This document shows positions 30,285 to 36,802 of a DNA stretch of 36,802 nt, piece by piece. A program made the translations under genes and the position numbers. Source of the DNA: JBBIJR01 sp037445875 (lineage in GTDB: Bacteria > CLD3 > SB21); NCBI GenBank assembly GCA_037445875.1, contig JBBIJR010000033.1, positions 1-36,802 of the forward strand, read 5' to 3'. Position 1 is the first letter of the stretch. Every line of letters begins with the position of its first letter. Below the pieces are notes generated by a model. That model was not told the origin of the DNA, searched no databases, and saw only the letters and a program-made list of their open reading frames with translations.

Positions 30285-32492
30285 CTACGCCTCCGTTTCG
30301 AACGTTACGAAGTTGACGTTCATCCCCGTTCCTCCCATGAGCGGATCGGTCGTGTACCGGGTGATCAACTGCGCATCGCTGGCGCCTTTGCCGAACGCCC
30401 GTTTGAGCGTCTTCGAATTATGTCCAAAGCCGTGCACCATGTACACACAATCCGTGCGGATGCGCTCGGTAGCGTGTACGTTGATCGGATTGCTCACGAC
30501 TCCGTCCTGGTTCTTCAGGCGGACGCGGTCGCCGGTCTTCAGTCCGTACCGTCGCGCAACGTCGGCGTTGACCCATATGGAGTTTTCATCCATCATGTCC
30601 ATCAGGATGGGATTGGATTGCGTACGGCTGAAGGAATGCACGGGCGCCCGGCCGAACAGCAGCCGGAAATAGCCGGCGGGAGGCTCGGGTGGACGCGAAT
30701 ACTTCGGTACAGGATCGAAACCGGCCTCGGCGAGTTGCAGGGAGTAGAATTCGATCTTGCCGGAGGGCGTGGGGAACTCCGCGGTCACGCCTTCGTCAAA
30801 GTAGATCGGCTGTTGCTCTCCCCGAAGGATGCCTTTTGCGTTCAATTCCTGATAGTCGAGTCCCGCCGACGTAATCCTTTTCTCCAGGTATTCCTCAATC
30901 GTTGCCCACGGAAAATAGTGCCCAAGGTCGAGGCGCTCCGCGAGTTTCTTGGCCATCCACCAGTTGGGTTTCTGTTCGTGCGGAGACTCGACGGCCGGTT
31001 GGCGGATCGCGATGAACGGTTCGCGGAACCATTCCACGTTGAGGTCGTCGTGGCGTTCGAGGTACACCGACTCCGGAAGTACGACGTCCGCCCATCCGGC
31101 AATTTCACTGGGGATCACGTCGACCACGACCATCAGGTCGAGGTTCTGGATCGCGCGGATCGTTTCTTGTTCATTTGGAAGCGCGTGCAGGAGATTGGTC
31201 GCGTAGATCATCCATCCTTTGATCGGGTACGGCTTGCCCGTAAGCGTGGCCTCGCGGATGCCGGTGGTGATCGTCTCGTGCGCGAACGGATATTTGTGGT
31301 CCGGGTTGTCCACCTTGCCCTTCTCGGACTTCGGATACGGCGGATAGGGATACGCGGGCACGTCCATGCTCACGGGCGTGTAGAAGCCGCCTTTGCGGCC
31401 CCAGCTGCCCAGCAGCGCGTTGAGCAGGGCAATGGCGCGGCTGCGTTGCGCGTCGTCGCCGTACCACGTCACGTGGCGGCCCGGGTGAACGAGCGTCGCC
31501 GGCTTGTACCGGGCCATCTCGCGCGCCGTCTCGTAAATCAGCTTCGGCTCGATGCCGGTCTCGGGGTAAGCCCATTCCGGGGAGTACGAAGCGATCTCGG
31601 CGGCAAGTGGTTCGAACCCGAATCCGTATTGCTCGACATACGCTTTGTCATACAGGTTCTCGCGTACGATCACGTTCATCCACGCCAGCAGCAAGGCCAG
31701 GTCCGTGCCCGGTTTGATGGGCAGGTAGAACTTCGCCTTGCTCGCCGCCACGGAGAACCGAGGATCCACGACGATGATCGACGCGTGGTTTTCCACCGCC
31801 TCCGCAAACTCCTGCACCTGCGTATTGTGCATGTTCTCGCCGAGATGCGACCCGATCAGCACGAGGCACTGCGCGTTGCGGATGTCCGTCCGTTCGGGCG
31901 AACTCACGTCTTCGCCGAACGTCAAGCGGAAACCGACGTCGCGCGGGCCGCGGCACTGGGCGAAAGACGGCGCCGAGACGTTGGGGGAGCCGTAGGCCTT
32001 GATCAAATGCTTGAGGAAAGTGCCGCCGATGCCGTGACTGAAAAGCGCCATGGCTTCCGCCCCGTACTGCGCTTTGATGCGTTTCATCTTGCCGGCGATG
32101 TAGTCGAGCGCCTCGTCCCACGTCACTTCGACCCACTGTTCCTCTCCCCGCAGGTTCTTGCGCAGCAGCGGGGCCCGGAGGCGGTCCGGATCGTAGTGCG
32201 CTCCCACACCGCCCGTTCCGCGCGGACACAGCCGCCCGCGGCTGAGCGGGTCGTCCGGATTGCCCTCCACCTTCCACAGCTTGCCGTCCCGCACGTACGC
32301 GATCGCCCCGCACTTCCAGAAGCACATGTCGCAGAACGTCGGGACTTTGCGAAGACCCTTGACCCGCTCCCCGGCCAGAGCGTTCAGCGCTCCGCTCTTC
32401 TGCAGGGCATGCAGCGCACCCACGGAGGCCGCCGCACCGACAACCGTGCCGGCGCCGATCTTGAGGAACTTCCTTCGCGAGACGGCGTTCAT
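30285..32492 (-). CDS. Molybdopterin oxidoreductase, PsrA/PhsA type, Tat-exported
   Basis: 735 aa, the usual size for polysulfide/thiosulfate reductase catalytic subunits. The Tat signal is SRRKFLKIGAGTVVGAAA. A [4Fe-4S] site is formed by Cys54, Cys57, Cys61 and Cys89 (CDMCFWKC, then RGRLCPRG). The likely Mo ligand is Cys180 (SFAQCRGPRD), matching the Cys ligand of PsrA. Further family segments are VLIGSHLGENMHNTQ, PGTDLALLLAWMNVI, HPGRHVTWYGDDAQRS and the C-terminal NADVARRYGLKTGDRVRLKN. The substrate could be polysulfide, thiosulfate, tetrathionate or sulfite; neighbouring sulfur genes favour a sulfur compound over nitrate or arsenate. No dedicated TorD-like chaperone gene is nearby. It starts 10 bp after the FadL-like stop. 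Confidence 0.92.
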   Translation of the reverse strand: MNAVSRRKFLKIGAGTVVGAAASVGALHALQKSGALNALAGERVKGLRKVPTFCDMCFWKCGAIAYVRDGKLWKVEGNPDDPLSRGRLCPRGTGGVGAHYDPDRLRAPLLRKNLRGEEQWVEVTWDEALDYIAGKMKRIKAQYGAEAMALFSHGIGGTFLKHLIKAYGSPNVSAPSFAQCRGPRDVGFRLTFGEDVSSPERTDIRNAQCLVLIGSHLGENMHNTQVQEFAEAVENHASIIVVDPRFSVAASKAKFYLPIKPGTDLALLLAWMNVIVRENLYDKAYVEQYGFGFEPLAAEIASYSPEWAYPETGIEPKLIYETAREMARYKPATLVHPGRHVTWYGDDAQRSRAIALLNALLGSWGRKGGFYTPVSMDVPAYPYPPYPKSEKGKVDNPDHKYPFAHETITTGIREATLTGKPYPIKGWMIYATNLLHALPNEQETIRAIQNLDLMVVVDVIPSEIAGWADVVLPESVYLERHDDLNVEWFREPFIAIRQPAVESPHEQKPNWWMAKKLAERLDLGHYFPWATIEEYLEKRITSAGLDYQELNAKGILRGEQQPIYFDEGVTAEFPTPSGKIEFYSLQLAEAGFDPVPKYSRPPEPPAGYFRLLFGRAPVHSFSRTQSNPILMDMMDENSIWVNADVARRYGLKTGDRVRLKNQDGVVSNPINVHATERIRTDCVYMVHGFGHNSKTLKRAFGKGASDAQLITRYTTDPLMGGTGMNVNFVTFETEA

Positions 32493-32502
32493 GGTCGCTC
32501 CT

Positions 32503-34008
32503 TTACAGTCCGATCGCCAGCGAAGTGACGATCAGGTGCTCGGTCAACTGATTGCGGCTGTTGGCGTATTCCTTTCCTACGAGATGGTCGGTGGAAGATC
32601 CACTGAGTGTCTTGTTGAACGAGAGGATGTACGCGACATCGAGCGTCAGGTTCTTCGTAAGTTTCTGGCCGAATCCGACCGTTGCATGGTTCTCCACGAT
32701 AGCCGGAAAGATGGCGAACACCGTGTTGCCCGGCACCGGATTCTTGCCGTGGATGAATCCGGCACGCAGGTGAGTCCCTTCGTTCCACAGGTAATCCACT
32801 CCGGCCTTGATGTTGTAGGAATCCTTCCATTCCAGCGGGAAATCGTATTCAAACGTGCCGTCGGTCGTGGAACCGTTGATCATCAGATTGATGTTGTTAT
32901 TGGAACCGCTCTTGAGCCGCATGGGCATGTTGTTGAACGCGGACGACCAATCGATCCATTCGAGATCGAGACCGAGCGTCCAGCGCGGGGTGGGCCGGTA
33001 ACTGACACCGAACGAGACCTTCTGCGGCACGTCGAAATCGGCTTCGGCTTTGGAGTATTCCGTGGCGACTCCTTCCTGCAAGTTGATACCGAGGTTGGTG
33101 AACATTGCCGCGGCCTGGGCCTGGGCTTCCTCCTGGGTCAAACCGGGATTCTGGGCCATGATGCCCTGTACGGCGAGTCCGAAGGCATCGTTGAATTGTG
33201 CGCTCATGTCCATCGTGGCCTTGCCCTTGAGGTACATGCGCGTCGGGCTCGTGTACGAAGCGCCGACGGACCACCGATCGTTGACCTTGTAAAAGACCCC
33301 TATGTTGGCGCCCGCGCCGAAGCCGGAGAGGCCGTTCATGTGCGCGTAGGCGGTGACTTCATCGTATCCGAAACCTCCCTGCGCCGGGTCGGCGGCGAAC
33401 ATCTGGCCGAAGGTCATGCCCGAATTTGGGTCGGCGACGCCGCGCAGGTTGGCGACCGGGTCGATGCTGAACGGCATTTTGAAATCGAGCATGCCGTAGA
33501 AGAGCTGGAACCCGGCGCCCACGGCCAATTGATCGTTGATCCGGTATGCAAAGGCCGGACCGGTTTTGATGTAGCCGAAGTTCGAATAGTACTTCTGGTC
33601 CGCTCCGAGCAGGTCATGGTCGAGTTGGTACTCCGCGCCCATGCCACCGACCACGTTGAGGCCGAAGCCCCAGGCCCATTTCGAACCGGGCCGCGGGTCC
33701 ACGTACCCGGAGAACGGCATCGGGTAGAATTTCTGGTCGGCCGTCGTGTTGGCATTAGCGTCGTTGCGGAACTGGACTCTGGGGATCAGCACGCCCAGCC
33801 CGATTCCGACCGCGCGCTGCTGCATGAAGGCCAGGCCGGCGGGATTGGAGAGAATGACGGCGCTGTTGTCCGGGATGGCCACGACCGTGCCGCCGCGCGC
33901 GTACGACCGTGCACAGAAGCAGTTTAGGAGGTAGCCGTTCGTACCCGCTTGCACTGTTTCAGCCAGCAGGCCGGTCAGCATGACCAAGGTAACCAGGTGC
34001 TTTTTCAT
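32503..34008 (-). CDS. FadL/OmpP1/TodX-family outer-membrane channel
   Basis: 501 aa with a signal peptide (MKKHLVTLVMLTGLLAETVQA). The N-terminal hatch region carries SYARGGTVVAIPDNSAVILS and NPAGLAFM, the family signature. The rest is strand-rich barrel sequence (FGYIKTGPAFAYRINDQLAV, WSVGASYTSPTRMYLKG) with an internal helical insert (LTQEEAQAQAAAMFTNLGI), and it ends in a strand (VTSLAIGL). FadL relatives pass hydrophobic molecules across the outer membrane. Being the first gene of the psr-like operon, it may admit a hydrophobic or sulfur substrate, but this is inference. It could equally be transcribed with the operon for another reason. Confidence 0.9.
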   Translation of the reverse strand: MKKHLVTLVMLTGLLAETVQAGTNGYLLNCFCARSYARGGTVVAIPDNSAVILSNPAGLAFMQQRAVGIGLGVLIPRVQFRNDANANTTADQKFYPMPFSGYVDPRPGSKWAWGFGLNVVGGMGAEYQLDHDLLGADQKYYSNFGYIKTGPAFAYRINDQLAVGAGFQLFYGMLDFKMPFSIDPVANLRGVADPNSGMTFGQMFAADPAQGGFGYDEVTAYAHMNGLSGFGAGANIGVFYKVNDRWSVGASYTSPTRMYLKGKATMDMSAQFNDAFGLAVQGIMAQNPGLTQEEAQAQAAAMFTNLGINLQEGVATEYSKAEADFDVPQKVSFGVSYRPTPRWTLGLDLEWIDWSSAFNNMPMRLKSGSNNNINLMINGSTTDGTFEYDFPLEWKDSYNIKAGVDYLWNEGTHLRAGFIHGKNPVPGNTVFAIFPAIVENHATVGFGQKLTKNLTLDVAYILSFNKTLSGSSTDHLVGKEYANSRNQLTEHLIVTSLAIGL

Positions 34009-34041
34009 GACGCACTCCAGGGTGACGTTGAGCTCTAAATA

Positions 34042-34059
34042 ACTAAATGATTGTTTAGT
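34042..34059. promoter_or_regulatory. Dyad near the FadL-like gene start
   Basis: ACTAAA-TGATTG-TTTAGT, perfect 6-bp arms, 34-51 bp upstream of the FadL-like ATG. It lies between the start codon and the CRP-type palindrome, in AT-rich DNA. A possible second operator, or part of the promoter. Confidence 0.4.
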
Positions 34060-34088
34060 AATATGTTAAGCATAAATAAAAGCCACTA

Positions 34089-34104
34089 TGTGACTTTTTT
34101 CACA
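34089..34104. promoter_or_regulatory. CRP/FNR-superfamily-type binding site
   Basis: A perfect TGTGA-CTTTTT-TCACA palindrome, identical in both half-sites to the CRP consensus, 81-96 bp upstream of the FadL-like ATG. Its placement suits activation of the FadL-psr-yeeE operon by a CRP/FNR-family regulator, which often controls anaerobic respiration. The regulator is not in the window. Confidence 0.55.
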
Positions 34105-34135
34105 AATAGGATACGGAAAAGACGCGCACAATACC

Positions 34136-34363
34136 ATGACGCAGGTCAGGAAATGCGGGGAGACGATAAAAAAATCTATGATGGAATACTCTTGGACCAA
34201 GAGGAGGTTAAAGAATGCGGACTTCAGGCTCCAAGCGGGAAATGTTCATCGGTTGACCGCTCTGAAACAACTGAGGGAACTCGAATCGAGGGGCCCCTTG
34301 AGAAGAGAAGGCAAGGGAAAGGGAACGCGTTACTGCGCCTCTGATTCCTTGGTCTCAAAGTAG
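34136..34363 (+). pseudogene. Short winged-helix-like fragment
   Basis: A 75-aa frame whose second half (HRLTALKQLRELESRGPLRR, then EGKGKGTRY) resembles the winged-helix tail found in Fic-type and RecG-like-helicase regulators (TA..DL..L...G...R.GKG..T.Y). The first half has no recognisable domain and the ribosome-binding site is weak. It is best read as the remnant of a larger gene, or chance. The remainder of 34009-34683 holds no gene I can support, only the dyads and promoter listed. Confidence 0.3.
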
Positions 34364-34494
34364 CTCTCTGGCCCATAAGCATCATAAACAGGCTTATATA
34401 TGTCACCGATAAGAGCCCTTGGGTTGTAAACACCTGTGAGATCAACGGTTAGGGACCATTCAAAACACGTCTTACAATTCGAGAGTGTGCGTAA

Positions 34495-34515
34495 CATAAA
34501 CTATTAAAGTTTATG
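34495..34515. promoter_or_regulatory. AT-rich dyad in the intergenic region
   Basis: CATAAACT (34495-34502) and AGTTTATG (34508-34515) are perfect 8-bp inverted arms around ATTAA. It lies ~90 bp upstream of the GH57 promoter. Operator or weak terminator; no direct sign of which. Confidence 0.35.
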
Positions 34516-34601
34516 ACACTTACCCCAACAATGGGAGCCCCCGTTAACTGGACCCGGTGAGAACAAGGTTACGTGTTCCTGCCCGCTCTCCCCTAAACCG
34601 C

Positions 34602-34630
34602 TTGATTGCCGGAATTCGGTTGCCTATATT
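34602..34630 (+). promoter_or_regulatory. Sigma-70-like promoter for the GH57 gene
   Basis: TTGATT (34602-34607) and TATATT (34625-34630) are separated by exactly 17 bases, giving a leader of roughly 47 nt before the ATG at 34684. The leader can form a small GAGGC/GCCTC stem (34631-34653). Confidence 0.5.
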
Positions 34631-34683
34631 GAGGCGCGATCTCCAATTGCCTCTCACCCTGCATCGACTCCGGGATTCGGCGT

Positions 34684-36411
34684 ATGACAAAACTGGGAAA
34701 CTTCGTACTCGTCCTGCACACGCACCTGCCTTACGTGGTTCATCACGGCAAATGGCCGCATGGGATGGAGTGGCTCTTCGAAGCCGCCTCGGAGACGTAC
34801 ATCCCGCTGCTGAATACGTTCAACGACCTGCTTGCCGAAGGCATCCGTCCAAGACTCACGATCAGCCTCACCCCCGTTCTCGCCGAACAGCTTGCCTCGC
34901 CCGCCTTCGTGGAAGCGTTTCGCGAGTTCCTCGCCGAAGAGATCATTCGCGCCGACAAGGACATCGCCTATTTCGAAGCCACGCCCGCTGAAGCGAACCT
35001 GCTGCCGCTCGGCCGGTTCTGGAAACAATTTTATACCCTCATTCATGAGGACTTCGAATACCGCTACCACGCCGATATCATGGGAGCGTTCCGCGACCTG
35101 CAGGACGAAGGCGTTTTGGACGTGATCACCTGCGGCGCCACGCACGGTTACTTCCCCCTGCTCGGAACCGACGAAAGCATCCAGGCGCAGGTCCGCCTGG
35201 CCAAAGCCGTCCACGAGAAACACCTAGGCGAACCGCCCCGCGGGATCTGGCTCCCGGAATGCGCCTACCGGCCGCGATACGCGTGGAAATCGCCCGTCCC
35301 CTCCGCACTGGGAGAGGAACCGTTCATGCGAAAAGGAGTCGAAGAGATCCTCGAAGAGAACGATCTCGAGTATTTCATCGTCGATAGTTCGCTCGTGGAG
35401 GCGGGGAAGTTCATCCCGATGTACCTCGGCCGATTCGAGGCCCTGCGGGGACTGATGACGCAGTGGGTACGAGAACGATCTCCGGCTGCGACGCAGCCCG
35501 CCCATTCCGTGTACGAAGTGTATCTTGTCAAATCGTCGACCGAGACGCATCATCGTCCGGCGGCCGCGTTTGCGCGCGACGTGGAAACCTCGATGCAGGT
35601 CTGGAGCAGCGAACAGGGTTACCCCGGCGGCGAGTGGTACCTCGACTTCCACAAGAAGCACCATCTCAGCGGCCACCGGTACTGGCGCGTAACAAGCATC
35701 CACGCCGATCTCGGCTTGAAGACGCTCTACGAACCGCACCGGATCGAAGCTGAACTCGAACGCGACGCAGAGCACTTCGTGCAGTCGGTCCGCGACGCCC
35801 TGGTCCGGTTCCGCGACACCCACGGAGCAACGGGCACGCTCACCGCTCCGTTCGACTCGGAACTCTTCGGTCACTGGTGGTTCGAAGGACCGCTCTTCCT
35901 CAAGAAAGTCTTCGAGAAACTGGCGAACGAGCCGGATATCGAAGTGAAACACTGCGCCGGCGTGATGGACGATGAACCTCCGCAGCACGTGATTGCCTTG
36001 CCGGAGGGCTCCTGGGGCGCCGGCGGCAATCACTACGTCTGGCTCAACGACGAAGTGGCCTGGATGTGGCAACACGTCTATGAGGACGAACTCCTCTTGC
36101 GCAGCCTGGTACGCCGCGCGGGCGCTGAACCCGCTCCCGACACCGGGCGTGTACTCAAACAGATGGTTCGGGAACTCCTCCTGGTCGAGGCGTCGGACTG
36201 GCCGTTCCTCATCAGCACGAAATCTGCCGTTGACTACGCGACGCGACGTTTCATCGAGCACCACCACAATTTCAGCCAACTCGCGGAAATGGCCGGCAAG
36301 AGCCTCTCGGGTGACGTGTTGTCCAAAGAGGACGAGCAATTCCTCGACCTGCTGGAAAAGAAGAATTTTCTTTTTGACGCCGATTTGATACATTTGGACT
36401 GGTACCGTTGA
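34684..36411 (+). CDS. GH57-family 1,4-alpha-glucan branching-type enzyme
   Basis: 575 aa, between the Thermus (~520) and Thermococcus (~675) branching enzymes. It begins GNFVLVLHTHLPYVVHHGKW, the GH57 conserved region 1. The catalytic nucleophile is Glu192 in GIWLPECAYRPRY. The second acid is Asp391 in LTAPFDSELFGHWWFEG. The C-terminal helical domain (DUF1957 type) includes SWGAGGNHYVWLNDEVAWMW and ASDWPFLISTKSAVDYA. It probably forms alpha-1,6 branches in glycogen-like storage glucan in the cytoplasm; an amylase role is less likely given the W-rich C-terminal domain. No other glycogen gene lies in the window. The next gene starts 32 bp downstream. Confidence 0.9.
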   Translation: MTKLGNFVLVLHTHLPYVVHHGKWPHGMEWLFEAASETYIPLLNTFNDLLAEGIRPRLTISLTPVLAEQLASPAFVEAFREFLAEEIIRADKDIAYFEATPAEANLLPLGRFWKQFYTLIHEDFEYRYHADIMGAFRDLQDEGVLDVITCGATHGYFPLLGTDESIQAQVRLAKAVHEKHLGEPPRGIWLPECAYRPRYAWKSPVPSALGEEPFMRKGVEEILEENDLEYFIVDSSLVEAGKFIPMYLGRFEALRGLMTQWVRERSPAATQPAHSVYEVYLVKSSTETHHRPAAAFARDVETSMQVWSSEQGYPGGEWYLDFHKKHHLSGHRYWRVTSIHADLGLKTLYEPHRIEAELERDAEHFVQSVRDALVRFRDTHGATGTLTAPFDSELFGHWWFEGPLFLKKVFEKLANEPDIEVKHCAGVMDDEPPQHVIALPEGSWGAGGNHYVWLNDEVAWMWQHVYEDELLLRSLVRRAGAEPAPDTGRVLKQMVRELLLVEASDWPFLISTKSAVDYATRRFIEHHHNFSQLAEMAGKSLSGDVLSKEDEQFLDLLEKKNFLFDADLIHLDWYR

Positions 36412-36443
36412 ATCCAGAAACATGAACCCTTAGCGGAGGAACC

Positions 36444-36802
36444 ATGAAGTCCCTTTCCATCCTTGCGGTGTTTCTTGCCCTGACGTTTGCCGGCACGTCC
36501 GCGTTTGCACAGCTTCCCGTCGGTCTGTCCGTCGGACCGCGCATCGGCACCGAGACGGAGAACAACGACTTCTTCGCGGGCGGCCAGGTCGAACTGAAGA
36601 TGCCGTTCATCACCCTCGCCCCCAATTATGAATACGTGTTCGTCAAGGACGCCAAGTCCCACGTAGTCAACCTCGACGTGCAGTACACGATGTACAGCTT
36701 CGCCGTGGCGAAGATGTTCGTCGGCGGCGGCTACGTGATCAACATCTTCGACCCGGACGGCGTGAAGAGTTCGACCAACAACGGTTTCAACGCGCAGGTG
36801 GG
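36444..36802 (+). CDS. Outer-membrane beta-barrel protein (3' partial)
   Basis: GGAGGA precedes the ATG at 36444. The first 119 codons are seen before the window ends. There is a clear signal peptide (MKSLSILAVFLALTFAG...AFAQ), then alternating strand-type sequence (GLSVGPRIGTE, FFAGGQVELKMPFITLAPNY, YEYVFVK, VNLDVQYTMYSFAVAKMFVG) typical of small OmpA/OmpW-like barrels. The family is unresolved without the rest. It may share the GH57 promoter. Confidence 0.7.
   Translation, partial: MKSLSILAVFLALTFAGTSAFAQLPVGLSVGPRIGTETENNDFFAGGQVELKMPFITLAPNYEYVFVKDAKSHVVNLDVQYTMYSFAVAKMFVGGGYVINIFDPDGVKSSTNNGFNAQV

Noticed and set aside
30420..32528. A 702-aa open frame on the plus strand
   Set aside because: It lies exactly antisense to the intact psrA-like gene. 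Its translation is rich in Arg, His and Val, with no domain, and it is an expected by-product of GC-rich codon usage.
32260..33927. A 555-aa open frame on the plus strand
   Set aside because: Antisense to the FadL-like and psrA-like genes, with no domain. Sense genes are clear.

Overview
The window reads as one scaffold, interrupted by a 37-base run of N at 1332-1368, from a fairly GC-rich Gram-negative bacterium of the Bacteroidota/Chlorobi-like (FCB) superphylum, perhaps near Ignavibacteria, Kryptonia or Rhodothermota. This placement is inferred from two secreted proteins with YPNPFNP-type C-terminal sorting tails (type IX secretion), FadL-type and other outer-membrane barrels, an Omp28-like protein, a GH57 enzyme and a type 2 isopentenyl-diphosphate isomerase. 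The N run suggests a draft or metagenome assembly.

Layout. 1-1276 is the 3' end of a secreted CHRD-domain protein. 1369-3695 looks like an accessory patch: a small GIY-YIG-like nuclease, a small membrane protein, then about 1.1 kb of degenerate repeats with three perfect hairpins. 3696-6543 (minus strand) is a gene string: a helical coiled protein, type 2 IDI, a small unknown protein and a FemAB-like aminoacyltransferase; the IDI reading frame has no usable start codon. 6737-14161 (minus strand) carries a Tricorn-like protease, mutS and a DUF3298 lipoprotein-like or periplasmic protein, with a two-copy repeat between the first two. 14321-19407 (plus strand) has a response regulator/GGDEF protein, accC, an M24 aminopeptidase, a GT4 glycosyltransferase and a small gene broken by a 4-bp GATC duplication. 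19438-22031 has a 67-aa protein, a REP-like hairpin array, a Tat-exported glycosylasparaginase and a MauE/thioredoxin-like membrane protein. 22192-25764 holds an Omp28/type IX protein, a YdfG-like dehydrogenase and a SRPBCC protein.

The most coherent system is the minus-strand run from 34008 down to 25761: FadL-like porin, molybdopterin oxidoreductase (PsrA/PhsA type, Tat signal), four-cluster ferredoxin (PsrB), NrfD/PsrC membrane anchor, two half-size YeeE/YedE sulfur transporters, a membrane-anchored rhodanese, then a DUF4920 protein and a PepSY-type membrane protein. The first seven genes are separated by 20 bp or less. The sequence suggests a respiratory sulfur-compound (polysulfide/thiosulfate) module coupled to sulfur uptake. 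The rhodanese has lost its active-site cysteine (Ser instead), and its only cysteine is the very last residue, on a lysine-rich tail. A perfect CRP-type palindrome (TGTGA-N6-TCACA) lies about 80 bp upstream of the first gene.

The window ends with a GH57 glucan-branching-type enzyme behind a good sigma-70-like promoter and the start of an outer-membrane protein that runs off the edge. No tRNA, rRNA, CRISPR array or complete insertion sequence was seen.
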